Below, piece by piece: positions 40,876-50,348 of a DNA stretch of 64,000 bases (positions within the stretch are counted from its first letter, which is position 1; each line of letters begins with the position of its first letter). The position numbers and the translations under genes are program-made. The notes under the pieces were generated by a model, which was given only the letters and a program-made list of their open reading frames with translations, did not search any database and had not been told where the DNA came from. Source of the stretch: an uncultured Oscillospiraceae bacterium (GTDB taxonomy: Bacteria; Bacillota; Clostridia; Oscillospirales; Oscillospiraceae); contig CAKTOB010000001.1 in the NCBI GenBank assembly GCA_934589525.1, forward strand, positions 1 through 64,000, in the 5' to 3' direction.

Positions 40876-41589
40876 TTACATCTTCTGATGAACGGTGTCG
40901 TACACTCTGGCGCCGAAAATAGCGGTGCCTATCCGGACCATGGTGCTGCCCGCGGCGATGGCGTCGCCAAAGTCTCCGGACATGCCCATAGATAAACAGT
41001 CTACCGGAACATTATCGTTCTTTTTCGCCCTAATGTCAACATAAATTTGCCTCATTTTCTGAAAAAATTTTAAATTATCCCCAGGAAACCGGGCAATTGG
41101 GGGAATTGCCATAAGTCCTTTGACCCGAACATTGGAAAAACTGTCAATTTTGTCCACCAGAGGAAGAACCTCCTCCGGGGAAAATCCGGTCTTGGCGGAC
41201 TCTTTGCCGATGTTGACCTCCAGAAGAATGTCCTGTCGGATGCCCTGACGCTGGGCTTCCCTGGAAATGGCCTCCAAAAGCCGCAGGGAATCCACGCTTT
41301 GAATCAGGTCCACTTTTCCCACCACCAGCCTTACCTTGTTGGTCTGCAAGTGGCCGATAAAATGGATTTGGGCGCCCTCGTAGGCGTTCTCTTCCAGCTT
41401 CCGGGTCAGCTCCTGGACCCGGTTTTCTCCGCAGACCCGCACCCCGGCGGCAATGGCCCGGCGAACAGCCGCACTGTCATTCATTTTGGTGGCGGCGCAG
41501 AGCACCACCTCCTCCGGCTTCCGGCCGGCGGCCAGCGCCGCCTGGGAGATCTCCCTTTGGACCTTCTCTACATTTTCTTCAATGGACAT
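40876..41589 (-). CDS. YggS family pyridoxal phosphate homeostasis protein
   Basis: A 237-residue PLP-binding protein of the YggS/PLPBP family, a TIM-barrel that buffers PLP with no known enzyme activity. The PLP lysine is in C-A-A-T-K-M-N (Lys about 35), with the H-F-I-G-H-L-Q-T-N-K motif near 77-86 and the phosphate-binding S-M-G-M-S-G-D-F near 201-208. It is adjacent to sepF, the classical ylmE-ylmF arrangement. Confidence 0.92.
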   Translation of the reverse strand: MSIEENVEKVQREISQAALAAGRKPEEVVLCAATKMNDSAAVRRAIAAGVRVCGENRVQELTRKLEENAYEGAQIHFIGHLQTNKVRLVVGKVDLIQSVDSLRLLEAISREAQRQGIRQDILLEVNIGKESAKTGFSPEEVLPLVDKIDSFSNVRVKGLMAIPPIARFPGDNLKFFQKMRQIYVDIRAKKNDNVPVDCLSMGMSGDFGDAIAAGSTMVRIGTAIFGARVYDTVHQKM

Positions 41590-41607
41590 ATTTTTCCCTT
41601 TCTGTCA

Positions 41608-41640
41608 CAGCAAAAGGCGGCGGATCGCTCCGCCGCCTGG
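41608..41640 (-). terminator. Terminator after hfq
   Basis: On the minus strand, GGCGGCGGA and TCCGCCGCC arms with a 4-nt loop, followed by TTTTGCTG. Confidence 0.75.
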
Positions 41641-41669
41641 GTTTCCCGGAGCCGAAAGGCCGTCTGCCG

Positions 41670-41900
41670 TTACACGGTGGAAGACGCTGCCTTCAGAGGC
41701 CGGATAGGCGCAAGGGTAGAAATGGCATGCTTGTAGATCATCTGCTGCTTGCCGTCAGACAAGAGCACCACCACAAAGCTGTCAAATCCGGTAATGATCC
41801 CCCGGAGCTGGAAGCCGTTCATCAAAAACAGGGTGACGGGCACTTTCTCCCGGCGGACCTCCTTGAGAATGGCATCCTGTAAATTCATGGTTTCGTTCAT
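41670..41900 (-). CDS. hfq: RNA chaperone Hfq
   Basis: A 76-residue Hfq: [11 protein letters not shown] near the start, the Sm1 motif with [16 protein letters not shown], and the Sm2 signature Y-K-H-A-I-S (about 58-63). The C-terminal tail is short. It forms a hexameric ring that binds small RNAs and mRNAs. It lies after miaA, as in many bacteria. The start is set at 41900 from family alignment; ATGs at 41888 and 41924 are alternatives. Confidence 0.93.
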   Translation of the reverse strand: MNETMNLQDAILKEVRREKVPVTLFLMNGFQLRGIITGFDSFVVVLLSDGKQQMIYKHAISTLAPIRPLKAASSTV

Positions 41901-41951
41901 ATGTATACCCGCTTTCTTGTTCATTTTGGAGTACGCATATGCTAGCACGAT

Positions 41952-42881
41952 TCACTTGTCGATTTCCCGAAGAATTTGTCGGGCGGCCCGGAAAATTTCA
42001 TCCGGCCCCTGTCCCTCCTGCCGAATAAGCCAATGGACTGCTTGATTCCGGCGGAACCAGGTCAGCTGCCGCTTGGCGTACCTTCTGGAAGACTGCCGCA
42101 CCTGGTCGGCGGCCTCCTCAACGGTACACTTCCCCTCCAGGGCCCCTACAAATTCCTTATAGCCAATGGCCTGCATGGCCGTGGCGCTCTCCGGCACCCC
42201 GGAGGAAAGCAGCCCCTGAATTTCTTCCAGTAGGCCCATTTGAAGCATATTGCTCACTCGCTGATCAATGCGGTCATAGAGGGTCTGCCGCTCCGCAAAG
42301 TCCAGAGCCAGCCACACAGGGGTAAACCTGGGGGGCTGTTCCTGGGTGCGGCGGTTGTGCTCCGTAATGGTTTCCCCGGTCTCCAAGTACACTTCCAGGG
42401 CCCGCAGCAGCCGCTTCCGGTCCTGGATGCGCTCCGCCGCCTCCGGGTCCACCCGGGAAAGCCAGGCTTTCATCGCCTCCATGCCCTCTTGATCGGCCTG
42501 CTGCTCCAAACGCTGCCGGACGCCGGTGGAGGGGAAGGGGGCAAAGTCGTTGCCCCGGATCAGGGAATCCATATATAGCCCCGTGCCGCCGGCGATGATG
42601 GCCACCTTCCCCCGGGCCACAATGTCCTCCACAATGGGGGTGGCCTCCCGGCAGTAGCGGCTGACGGAGTAATCCTCCTCCGGCTGTGCCACGTCGATCA
42701 TATGGTGAGGGATGCCCTGCCGCTCTTCCTTACATGGCTTGGCGGTGCCGATGTCCATGCGCTTGTACACCTGCATGGAGTCGCAGGACACCACTTCCCC
42801 ATCCAGGGCCTGGGCAAGCTCCACCGCCAGGGCGGTTTTTCCGGAGGCGGTGGGCCCCGCCAGGCACACGATTGGATTCAT
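41952..42881 (-). CDS. miaA: tRNA dimethylallyltransferase
   Basis: MiaA transfers the dimethylallyl group to N6 of A37 in tRNAs reading UNN codons; MiaB, encoded 7 kb upstream in the same block, then thiomethylates it. The 309-residue protein has a P-loop G-P-T-A-S-G-K-T (9-16), the catalytic D-S-M-Q-V-Y-K motif (34-40), and D-I-G-T-A-K-P. It overlaps the upstream gene by 4 bp. Confidence 0.95.
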   Translation of the reverse strand: MNPIVCLAGPTASGKTALAVELAQALDGEVVSCDSMQVYKRMDIGTAKPCKEERQGIPHHMIDVAQPEEDYSVSRYCREATPIVEDIVARGKVAIIAGGTGLYMDSLIRGNDFAPFPSTGVRQRLEQQADQEGMEAMKAWLSRVDPEAAERIQDRKRLLRALEVYLETGETITEHNRRTQEQPPRFTPVWLALDFAERQTLYDRIDQRVSNMLQMGLLEEIQGLLSSGVPESATAMQAIGYKEFVGALEGKCTVEEAADQVRQSSRRYAKRQLTWFRRNQAVHWLIRQEGQGPDEIFRAARQILREIDK

Positions 42882-43420
42882 AGGCGACGACGCTCCTTTT
42901 GAAGGATTTTTAAAATTCTGGGGCGGTTGAACCGCTGCAAGATCACAAAGCTGCCGTCCACCGCCGCTGCGGCCACGGAGGTTCCCCAGAACACCCCTGC
43001 CGCTCCAAACACCGGCACCGTCAGCACGGGAAGAAAGCTCAACAGCACCATGAGCCCATGGCCCGCCTCGGCAACGCAGCCGGATTGGAGGATCTCCTCC
43101 CAGCTGTGCTTTCTGGGGTCAAAATCATCGGGGTTATAGGTGGGCATCCGGCCTTTCCATCGCTTGACTTTGAGGGCCTTGTATAGCCCCGGCTCCAAGG
43201 GACGCTGGCGGAAATAGGGCCGCTCCGCCGCCCCGGGCTTTAAGATGCGGGGCATCAGGGCTCCTACCGCCAGACGCATGGCGAAATGATAAAAGCAAGT
43301 CCCGGCGGTAATGGCCAGGGTTTCCGCTATCTCCGAACCCTTAAGGGCCGGAGGCAGCAGCAAGAGCAGCGCAAGGCCTAAGGCGGCGGTCACCCGCCTC
43401 ATCACTTTTGGAAGCTTCAT
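42878..43420 (-). CDS. CrtO-like (glycosyl-diaponeurosporenoate acyltransferase family) membrane protein
   Basis: A 180-residue membrane protein with three to four hydrophobic segments, a central W-K-G-R-M-P motif (about 88-93), and a C-terminal F-N-R-P-R-I/L segment. These features resemble the CrtO-type acyltransferase family, members of which occur in non-carotenoid Firmicutes, so the true reaction is unclear. It is inserted between mutL and miaA with 4-bp contacts on both sides, so it is co-transcribed with them. Confidence 0.6.
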   Translation of the reverse strand: MKLPKVMRRVTAALGLALLLLLPPALKGSEIAETLAITAGTCFYHFAMRLAVGALMPRILKPGAAERPYFRQRPLEPGLYKALKVKRWKGRMPTYNPDDFDPRKHSWEEILQSGCVAEAGHGLMVLLSFLPVLTVPVFGAAGVFWGTSVAAAAVDGSFVILQRFNRPRILKILQKERRRL

Positions 43421-43424
43421 CGTC

Positions 43425-45386
43425 TCACGTCCTTCTGAACTGCCGTTCCAGATTCTTTTTGCTTAAAGAAACGCAAATAGGCCGACCGTGGGGGCAGTAT
43501 TTGAGTTCTTCGTGTTCCATAACCTCTTTGGCCACCGCCAGAAGCTCTTGCTCGTCACTGACCCATCCGGCCTTGATGGCGGCCTTACAGGCAACGGTAT
43601 GGAGCATTTCATCCCGGACGGTATCGGCAGATGTGATCTTTCCCCGGAGCAGGTCCTGGGCCAGGGTCTCCACGGTCTCCGCCGCGGCCTCGGGCTGTAG
43701 GTCCATGGGGATCTGCCGCAAAAGCAGGGTGTTCTCCCCGAACTCCTCCAAAGAAAATCCCAGCTCCTCCATCATGTCCGGATGGCTGAGGATCTCCGAG
43801 GCCCCCTTGGGGTCTAAACGGACGGGGATGGGGGTCAGCAGGGTTTGGGGCACAATGGCCTCCTGCCGGGCCTTCAGCTTGTTGAAGAGGATGCGCTCGT
43901 GGGCCGCATGCTTGTCAATGAGGAAGGCCTCCTCCCCCTGCTCCACCAGGATATAGGTTCTGTAGAGCTCCCCCACCATCCGCCAGGGCTGAATCTGGGG
44001 CAGCTCCAGGGCGGTCTGCTCCAATAGAGGCTCTTCTTTTTTGGGCGGAAGGGGCTGCTCTTCCATAGGCGGCAGCACCGGGGGCGGCGCTTTTTCCACA
44101 GGGACTGTGGAATTTTTTGCAGGAAGCGTCGGGAAGACCTCTGCCCCGGCGTTTCCGGGAACAAAAACCGGGGAGCGAAGCCCAGGCTGTTCCGTCAGCT
44201 TTTCCGCCGCGGCCCGGGCCTTTTCCGGCTCCGGCCTGGGGGCCGTCTTCATGGCCCCGGCAAAGGCTTTGTAATCCTGGGGGGGCATGGTTCTGAAAAA
44301 GTCCTTTTTAGGTGCCGCCACCGGCTGCTTTTCCGGCTCCTTGGGGGATTCCGGGAAGAATTGGGTGTTCTTTTGAGAAAACTGTATCTGGGGCCGGTCC
44401 GGGGTCTTGTTCAGTGCCCCCAGCACCCCATAGTGGACGCAGTCAAAGGCCGCCTTTTCGTTGAGGAATTTCACCTCGGTCTTGGCCGGATGAACGTTCA
44501 CATCCACCGCCGCGGGGGGCAGCTCCAGGCACAGCACACAGGCGGGAAATTTTCCCACCATCAGCTGATTCCGGTAGGCCTCTTCCAGGGCCGTGACCAG
44601 GAGCTTGGATTTGACAGGCCGGTGATTGACGAAAAAGGTCTGCAAATTCCGGCTGGGCCGGGCCTGGGAGGGCTTGGAGACAAAGCCTGTGAGCTTGTAT
44701 TTTTCCCACTGGCTGCCAACCTCCGTCATGCCGGCAAAATCCCGGCCGTATACGCAGTACACGGCCCCCTGCAAGCCCCCGTTTCCCGGGGTGGTCAGCA
44801 CGGTTTTCCCGTCCCGGATCAACGTAATGGCCACCTCCGGATGGGCCAGGGCCTGGAGCTGCACCGCCCCCGTGACCCGGGAGCCCTCCACGGTATCGGC
44901 CTTCATGAATTTCATCCGGGCAGGGGTGTTGTAAAACAGGTCCCGGATGATGATGGTGGTGCCCTCCGGGCACCCGGCCTCCGTCTCCTCCGTTACATTT
45001 CCGGCCTCCAAATGGAGGCTCAGCCCCATCAGGGCCTCCGGGGTCTTGGTCAGCAGATCAATGCGGCTGACGGAAGCAATGGCCGCCAGAGCCTCTCCCC
45101 GGAAGCCCATGGTGCCGATGGCGCTTAAATCCTCGGCGCAGCGCAGCTTGGAGGTGGCATGGCGCAGGAAGGCCGTCCGGGCATCCTGAGGGGTCATGCC
45201 GCAGCCGTTGTCCGTCACCCGGAGAAAGGTCATGCCGCCGTCCCGGATCTCAATGGTCACCTTGGTGGCCCCGGCATCCACGGCGTTTTCAAGGAGCTCC
45301 TTGGCAACACTGGCCGGACGCTCCACCACCTCACCGGCGGCGATCAGATTGGCGATATGGGGGGATAACTGAATGATTTTTCCCAT
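43425..45386 (-). CDS. mutL: DNA mismatch repair protein MutL
   Basis: A 653-residue MutL. The N-terminal GHKL ATPase is clear (E-L-L-E-N-A-V-D-A-G-A, D-N-G-C-G-M, G-T-M-G-F-R-G-E-A-L). A proline-rich linker (about 370-460) follows, and the C-terminal domain has the endonuclease-type motif D-K-H-A-A-H-E-R-I-L-F-N, in which the last Glu of the usual DQHA-x2-E-x4-E is Asn. It lies downstream of mutS with a CPBP protease gene between them. Confidence 0.95.
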   Translation of the reverse strand: MGKIIQLSPHIANLIAAGEVVERPASVAKELLENAVDAGATKVTIEIRDGGMTFLRVTDNGCGMTPQDARTAFLRHATSKLRCAEDLSAIGTMGFRGEALAAIASVSRIDLLTKTPEALMGLSLHLEAGNVTEETEAGCPEGTTIIIRDLFYNTPARMKFMKADTVEGSRVTGAVQLQALAHPEVAITLIRDGKTVLTTPGNGGLQGAVYCVYGRDFAGMTEVGSQWEKYKLTGFVSKPSQARPSRNLQTFFVNHRPVKSKLLVTALEEAYRNQLMVGKFPACVLCLELPPAAVDVNVHPAKTEVKFLNEKAAFDCVHYGVLGALNKTPDRPQIQFSQKNTQFFPESPKEPEKQPVAAPKKDFFRTMPPQDYKAFAGAMKTAPRPEPEKARAAAEKLTEQPGLRSPVFVPGNAGAEVFPTLPAKNSTVPVEKAPPPVLPPMEEQPLPPKKEEPLLEQTALELPQIQPWRMVGELYRTYILVEQGEEAFLIDKHAAHERILFNKLKARQEAIVPQTLLTPIPVRLDPKGASEILSHPDMMEELGFSLEEFGENTLLLRQIPMDLQPEAAAETVETLAQDLLRGKITSADTVRDEMLHTVACKAAIKAGWVSDEQELLAVAKEVMEHEELKYCPHGRPICVSLSKKNLERQFRRT

Positions 45387-45390
45387 GTTC

Positions 45391-46089
45391 TCACCTCAAA
45401 AGCCCAAAGCTATAGGCATTGATCAGCATGTGCATAGCCAGGGGTCCGTAGATAGACCCGCTTTTGGTATAGCACCAGGCCAGCCACAGCCCTGCGGGCA
45501 GATACTGCAAAAAGGCCAGCACCAGCTGCAAGGGGGTGTAGAGGCCCAGAAAGGAAACGATGTGGACGGCGGAAAAGGCCGCCATGGAAACCAGATACGC
45601 CGCCACCTTGGAAATGGGGTACAGATTCCGGAACACCAGCCCCCGATAGACGCATTCCTCCGCCACAGGTGCTAAAAGCACCGTGCCCAGCATGGTGAGA
45701 TAGTAGCTTCCATGGCGAAGGCCGGAGATGGAAGCATCATTCCGGTTGATAAACCCCGGGTCTAAGTGCCGGATGGCCCAGCTCAAAGCCCAGAAGCTCA
45801 GCCAATAGGCCACCAGCCCCAGCACCACCGCCTGGGAAAAGAGAATGGGGTGGGTTTTGACAGTTTTCCAGTTGCTTTCCAGATATTTATGAAAGATCCA
45901 GACGGTGGCCAGGAAATTCAGCAGGAAGTAGGTGAAATTCACCTCTGCCTGACTCATGGGCACCTGGAGCATTCCGTTGAGCCCGGTGAGAAGGCTCCCC
46001 AGCACCACCATCTGAAATCCGTACCAGCACCACCCCACGATGGTCTCATCCCGCCGGGGGGCCGGTGCCATGATATTTGATTTTGCCAT
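45391..46089 (-). CDS. CPBP family intramembrane metalloprotease
   Basis: A 232-residue polytopic protein (about six TM helices) with the glutamic-protease motif E-E-C-V-Y-R-G-L-V-F (near residues 150-160) and a later conserved H in F-S-A-V-H-I-V-S-F and N in M-H-M-L-I-N-A. CPBP/Abi proteins process prenylated or bacteriocin-type substrates, and the target here is unknown. It lies between mutS and mutL with 18 and 4 bp spacers. Confidence 0.85.
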   Translation of the reverse strand: MAKSNIMAPAPRRDETIVGWCWYGFQMVVLGSLLTGLNGMLQVPMSQAEVNFTYFLLNFLATVWIFHKYLESNWKTVKTHPILFSQAVVLGLVAYWLSFWALSWAIRHLDPGFINRNDASISGLRHGSYYLTMLGTVLLAPVAEECVYRGLVFRNLYPISKVAAYLVSMAAFSAVHIVSFLGLYTPLQLVLAFLQYLPAGLWLAWCYTKSGSIYGPLAMHMLINAYSFGLLR

Positions 46090-46107
46090 TACATTCTTCC
46101 AATCAGT

Positions 46108-48705
46108 CTAGTTCCCTAACATTTTCCGCAGCTTATACAGCTGGTTCATGGCCTCGATGGGGGTCAGGGTCTCCACCTGGATGGCCTTTAGGGCTTCACA
46201 GACCCGGCCCGCCGACAGGTCCAGCAGACTCACCTGCTCTTCCTGTGGTGCCACAGGGGCGGGACGCTGAGGGGCCTGGGTCTCCAGTTCCTCCAGAATT
46301 TCCCGGGCCCGGGCGATGACGCTGTTGGGCAGTCCCGCCAGCTTGGCCACCTCGATGCCGTAGCTGTCATCCGTGGCACCGGGGACGATTTTCCGCAGGA
46401 AAATCATTTGATCCCCCCGTTTTTTCACGGCGATGTTGTAGTTTTTCACATTGGGCAGCTTGCTTTCCATGGTGGAAAGCTCATGATAATGGGTGGCAAA
46501 CAAGGTTTTTGCCCCCAGGCGCTTGGGGTTCGCCGCAAATTCCAGCACCGCCCGGGCAATGCTCATGCCGTCATAGGTAGAGGTGCCCCGGCCGATCTCG
46601 TCCAGAATCAGCAGGCTTCTGGAGGTGGCGTATTTGAGGATGGAGGCCACCTCCGCCATTTCCACCATAAAGGTGGATTGGCCGGAAGCCAGGTCGTCAC
46701 TGGCACCAATCCTTGTAAACACCCGGTCCACCAGGCCGATTTTCGCCGCCCGGGCCGGTACAAAGGAGCCCATCTGGGCCATGAGCACGATCAGGGCCAC
46801 CTGGCGCATATAGGTGGATTTGCCCGCCATGTTGGGACCGGTGAGAATGGCCACCTGGTTGTCTTTTCCCCCCAGGCAGGTGTCGTTGGGCACAAAGAGG
46901 CTGTCTTTTAACATGGCCTCCACCACCGGATGCCGGCCGTCGGTAATGGAAATTTCCGGCCCCAGGCTGATTTCCGGGCGGCAGTAGCCCCGCTGCACCG
47001 CCACACAGGCCAGAGAGCACAGGGTATCCGCCGCCGCCACCGCCGCCGCGGACTCCTGCACCCGGCAGGCTGCCCGGGCCAGCTCCTCCCGCAGGGCCGT
47101 GAAAATCCCATATTCCAGGGCCGTCAGCCGGTCCTTGGCGGTCAGCACCTGGGTTTCCAGGTCTTTTAGCTCCTGGGTGATGTAGCGCTCGCAGTTGGCC
47201 AGGGTCTGCTTGCGGATATAGCTTGGGGGCACCTGGTCCATGAAGGACTTGGAAACCTCGATATAATAGCCGAATACCCGGTTGAATCCAACTTTTAAGG
47301 TGCGGATGCCTGTTTTCTCCCGCTCGCTGGACTCAATGGCCGCAATGGTGCCGGAGCCCCCCTCCATAATGTCCCGGAGCCGGTCCGCATCGGCGTTGGC
47401 TCCCCGGCGGATGATGCCTCCCTCCCGGACGGTGAGGGGCGGCTCTTCCACGATGGTGTTTTCGATTTTATCCGCACAGTCCGTCAAGGGGTCGATGGCT
47501 GCGGCAAGCTTTTGAAGCTTTGGGCTTTGAAGCCCGGAAAGCAATGCTTTCACCTGGGGCAGGGCCCGCAGGCCCCGGGCCAGACCCAGCAGGTCCCGGC
47601 AGTTCACGGTGCCCGTAACGATTCTCGTCATGACCCGCTCCAGATCCGTGACGTCCTTCAGCGCCTCTTCCAGCTCCCCCCGGGCAATGGGGTTTTCCAC
47701 CAGGGCTTCCACAGCCCCCTGCCGCCGGGTGATTTCGCCGGGGTCTAACAGGGGCTTTTCCAGCCAGGAGCGCAGCATCCGGCCCCCCATGGCGGTATGG
47801 GTCTTGTCCAGCACCCACAAAAGCGTCCCTTTTTTCTCCTTGGCCCGCATGGTCTCCGTCAGCTCCAGATTCCGGCGGGCATCCAGGTCCAGCTCCATGA
47901 ATTTTCCGGAGGTGTAGTATTGCAGCTCCCGGATATGGGCCAGATCGTTTTTTTGCAGGGTCAGCAGGGTTTGCAGCAACGTTCCGCTGGCGGTCACGGC
48001 CTCCGGGAAGGAGCTCAAGCCCAGGGCCTCCAGGTCTTTCCCAAAATGCCGCTCCAAAAGGGCGGCGGCAGCTTCCAATTCAAACTGCTCCGGCTTCCCC
48101 TCGTCTACGCAGCAGGAAAGTCTGCGGAACAGGGCATCGGAGATTTCTTCCTCCTCTACCCCCTCGCCCCAGCGCAGGACTTCACTGGGACTGAACCGCC
48201 CCAGTTCGGAAGCCACATTCCGGGCATCCCGGCAGGTGGTAGCGTAAAAGGCTCCGGTGGACAGGTCGCAGAAGGCCACGCCGAACTTGCCCCCTGCCCC
48301 GTACAAACAGGCCATGTAGTTGTTTTTCCGCTCCTCCAGCATGCAGCTTTCCGTCACCGTGCCGGGGGTCACGATTCTGGTAATGTCCCGCTCCACCAGG
48401 CCCTTGGCGGTGGCCGGGTCTTCCATCTGCTCGCAGACCGCCACCTTGTAGCCCTTTTGCACCAGGCGGGCGATATAGGAATCCACGCTGTGGTAGGGCA
48501 CCCCGCACATGGGGGTCTGCTCCTCCTTGGGCTTGCTCCGGTCCCGGCTGGTGAGGGTCAGGTCCAATTCCCGGGCGGCCAGCACCGCGTCGTCATTGAA
48601 CATCTCGTAGAAATCCCCCAGGCGGAACATGAGGATGCAGTCATCGTTCCGGGCTTTTATTTCCTGATACTGCCGCTGCATAGGCGTCAGTTCTGTTTTT
48701 GCCAT
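46108..48705 (-). CDS. mutS: DNA mismatch repair protein MutS
   Basis: An 865-residue MutS1: the mismatch-binding domain I with G-D-F-Y-E-M-F (about 31-37), connector and lever domains, the ATPase Walker A G-P-N-M-A-G-K-S-T (near 620), D-E-I-G-R-G-T-S-T-Y-D-G (near 700), and a C-terminal HTH/tetramer region. It is co-directional with miaB (15 bp gap) and mutL, a conserved clostridial order. Confidence 0.96.
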   Translation of the reverse strand: MAKTELTPMQRQYQEIKARNDDCILMFRLGDFYEMFNDDAVLAARELDLTLTSRDRSKPKEEQTPMCGVPYHSVDSYIARLVQKGYKVAVCEQMEDPATAKGLVERDITRIVTPGTVTESCMLEERKNNYMACLYGAGGKFGVAFCDLSTGAFYATTCRDARNVASELGRFSPSEVLRWGEGVEEEEISDALFRRLSCCVDEGKPEQFELEAAAALLERHFGKDLEALGLSSFPEAVTASGTLLQTLLTLQKNDLAHIRELQYYTSGKFMELDLDARRNLELTETMRAKEKKGTLLWVLDKTHTAMGGRMLRSWLEKPLLDPGEITRRQGAVEALVENPIARGELEEALKDVTDLERVMTRIVTGTVNCRDLLGLARGLRALPQVKALLSGLQSPKLQKLAAAIDPLTDCADKIENTIVEEPPLTVREGGIIRRGANADADRLRDIMEGGSGTIAAIESSEREKTGIRTLKVGFNRVFGYYIEVSKSFMDQVPPSYIRKQTLANCERYITQELKDLETQVLTAKDRLTALEYGIFTALREELARAACRVQESAAAVAAADTLCSLACVAVQRGYCRPEISLGPEISITDGRHPVVEAMLKDSLFVPNDTCLGGKDNQVAILTGPNMAGKSTYMRQVALIVLMAQMGSFVPARAAKIGLVDRVFTRIGASDDLASGQSTFMVEMAEVASILKYATSRSLLILDEIGRGTSTYDGMSIARAVLEFAANPKRLGAKTLFATHYHELSTMESKLPNVKNYNIAVKKRGDQMIFLRKIVPGATDDSYGIEVAKLAGLPNSVIARAREILEELETQAPQRPAPVAPQEEQVSLLDLSAGRVCEALKAIQVETLTPIEAMNQLYKLRKMLGN

Positions 48706-48720
48706 GGTTTTTATCCTTTC

Positions 48721-50127
48721 TTATTCCGCCAGTTCGCCCGTCAGGCTCCAGGTGGTGGAGCCGGTGATGCGAAGAGCGTGGTAATCCCCCACCAGGCACT
48801 CCGGCCCTTCGAAGCGCACCAGGCGGCCTCCCTCGGTCCGGGCGGTCAGCAGTTCTCCCTCCCGTCCGTCTACCAGGCAGCGGAAGGTTTTCCCCACATA
48901 GCCCTGGTGAATTTCCTCGGAAATGGCATTCTGTCGGGCACAAAGCCTATCAAATCGGGCGTTTTTCTCCTCCTTGGGGGTGGGGTCCTCCATTCCGGCG
49001 GCAGGGGTGCCGGTGCGGGGGGAGAAAATAAAGGTAAAGAGGCTGTCGTAGCGCACTTCCTCAATGAGGGACAGGGTCTCCTCAAACTCTTCCTCCGTCT
49101 CTCCGGGAAAGCCCACGATCACGTCGCTGGTCAGCACCAGCTCTGGCATGACGCTTTTGGCGTAGCGCACCTTCCGCAGATAGGTCTCCCGGTCATAATG
49201 CCGGTTCATGGCCTTCAGCACCCGGGAAGAACCGGATTGGAAGGGCAGATGAAGCTGCTTGGCGATTTTGGGGTACTTGGCCATGGTATCAAAGAGCTTT
49301 TCGGAAGCGTCTCTGGGATGGCTGGTCATAAAGCGAATGAGGAAATCCCCGGGAATCTGAGCAATTTGCTCCAAAAGGTCCGCAAAATCCACGCCGCAGT
49401 CCAGATCTTTTCCGTAGGAATTGACGTTCTGACCCAGAAGGGTGATTTCCCGGCAGCCCTTTTCCGCCAATTGGCGGCACTCCTCCAGAATGTCCTCCGG
49501 CTTCCGGCTCCGCTCCCGGCCCCGGACGTAGGGCACGATGCAGTAGGTGCAGAAATTGTTGCAGCCGTACATAATGGACACCCAGGCTTTTAAAGAGGAA
49601 TCCCGGACCTGGGGGATGCCCTCAGCAATAGAGCCCGCCTCGTCTTCCACATAGAACTGCCGCTTCTTGCCGGTGAGCACCCGGTAAAGGATCTCCGGGA
49701 ACTGCCACAGATGATGGGTGGAGAACACCCCGTCTACAAAGGGATAGCTCTTTTTAATGCGCTCCGACACCTTGGGTTCTCCCGCCATGCAGCCGCAGAG
49801 GAAAATCTTCTGCTCCGGATGACGGCGCTTGGTGTGGGTCAGGGCCCCCAGGTTGCCGAAGACCCGCTGCTCGGCGTGTTCCCGGATGGAGCAGGTGTTC
49901 ATCACCACCACGTCGGCCCCCTCCGCTTCCTTGCCGATGGCATAGCCGCTTTGGGCTAAGTACCCCCGGAGCTTTTCCGAATCCGCCTCGTTCTGCTGGC
50001 AGCCGTAGGTTTCCACATAGGCAACCGGTGTCCGCCCCCGCTGGGCCCACAGGGCGGCGATTTTATCGCAATAGCCAAACTGTTCGTCCAGCCGGGCCTT
50101 CTCAATCACAGTGGTTTTTGTATTCAT
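48721..50127 (-). CDS. miaB: tRNA-2-methylthio-N6-dimethylallyladenosine synthase
   Basis: A 468-residue methylthiotransferase with the N-terminal UPF0004 domain (E-T-Y-G-C-Q-Q-N-E-A-D-S-E, with further Cys binding the auxiliary cluster), the radical SAM motif C-N-N-F-C-T-Y-C (near 189-196), and a C-terminal TRAM domain. It completes ms2i6A37 with MiaA. It is the first gene of the miaB-mutS-CPBP-mutL-CrtO-like-miaA-hfq block. The N terminus has about 30 extra residues before the core. Confidence 0.95.
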   Translation of the reverse strand: MNTKTTVIEKARLDEQFGYCDKIAALWAQRGRTPVAYVETYGCQQNEADSEKLRGYLAQSGYAIGKEAEGADVVVMNTCSIREHAEQRVFGNLGALTHTKRRHPEQKIFLCGCMAGEPKVSERIKKSYPFVDGVFSTHHLWQFPEILYRVLTGKKRQFYVEDEAGSIAEGIPQVRDSSLKAWVSIMYGCNNFCTYCIVPYVRGRERSRKPEDILEECRQLAEKGCREITLLGQNVNSYGKDLDCGVDFADLLEQIAQIPGDFLIRFMTSHPRDASEKLFDTMAKYPKIAKQLHLPFQSGSSRVLKAMNRHYDRETYLRKVRYAKSVMPELVLTSDVIVGFPGETEEEFEETLSLIEEVRYDSLFTFIFSPRTGTPAAGMEDPTPKEEKNARFDRLCARQNAISEEIHQGYVGKTFRCLVDGREGELLTARTEGGRLVRFEGPECLVGDYHALRITGSTTWSLTGELAE

Positions 50128-50278
50128 AGGATTCTTCCTTTGTATATGGATTCTTTTTCAACTTAAATCATACCATGAACCACCGATTTTTTCAAGGGCG
50201 GATGGTTCCAAGTTTTTCCTTTCTGTCCAGGAAAAGCCCCAACTCGCCGGGGAGAATTGTAAACAATCTGCTTTTCGC

Positions 50279-50307
50279 TTGCATTTACGGCCAAACCGTG
50301 GTAAACT
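50279..50307 (+). promoter_or_regulatory. Predicted promoter of the parvulin gene
   Basis: TTGCAT (50279-50284), a 17-bp spacer and TAAACT (50302-50307), about 40 bp before the ATG. Confidence 0.65.
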
Positions 50308-50348
50308 TTCCGGGATCATATTCCGAATATCGGAGAAAAGAGGATTCC

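Noticed and set aside
47797..49593. A 598-codon plus-strand frame
   Set aside because: It is antisense to mutS and miaB and is an artefact of GC-rich codon usage.
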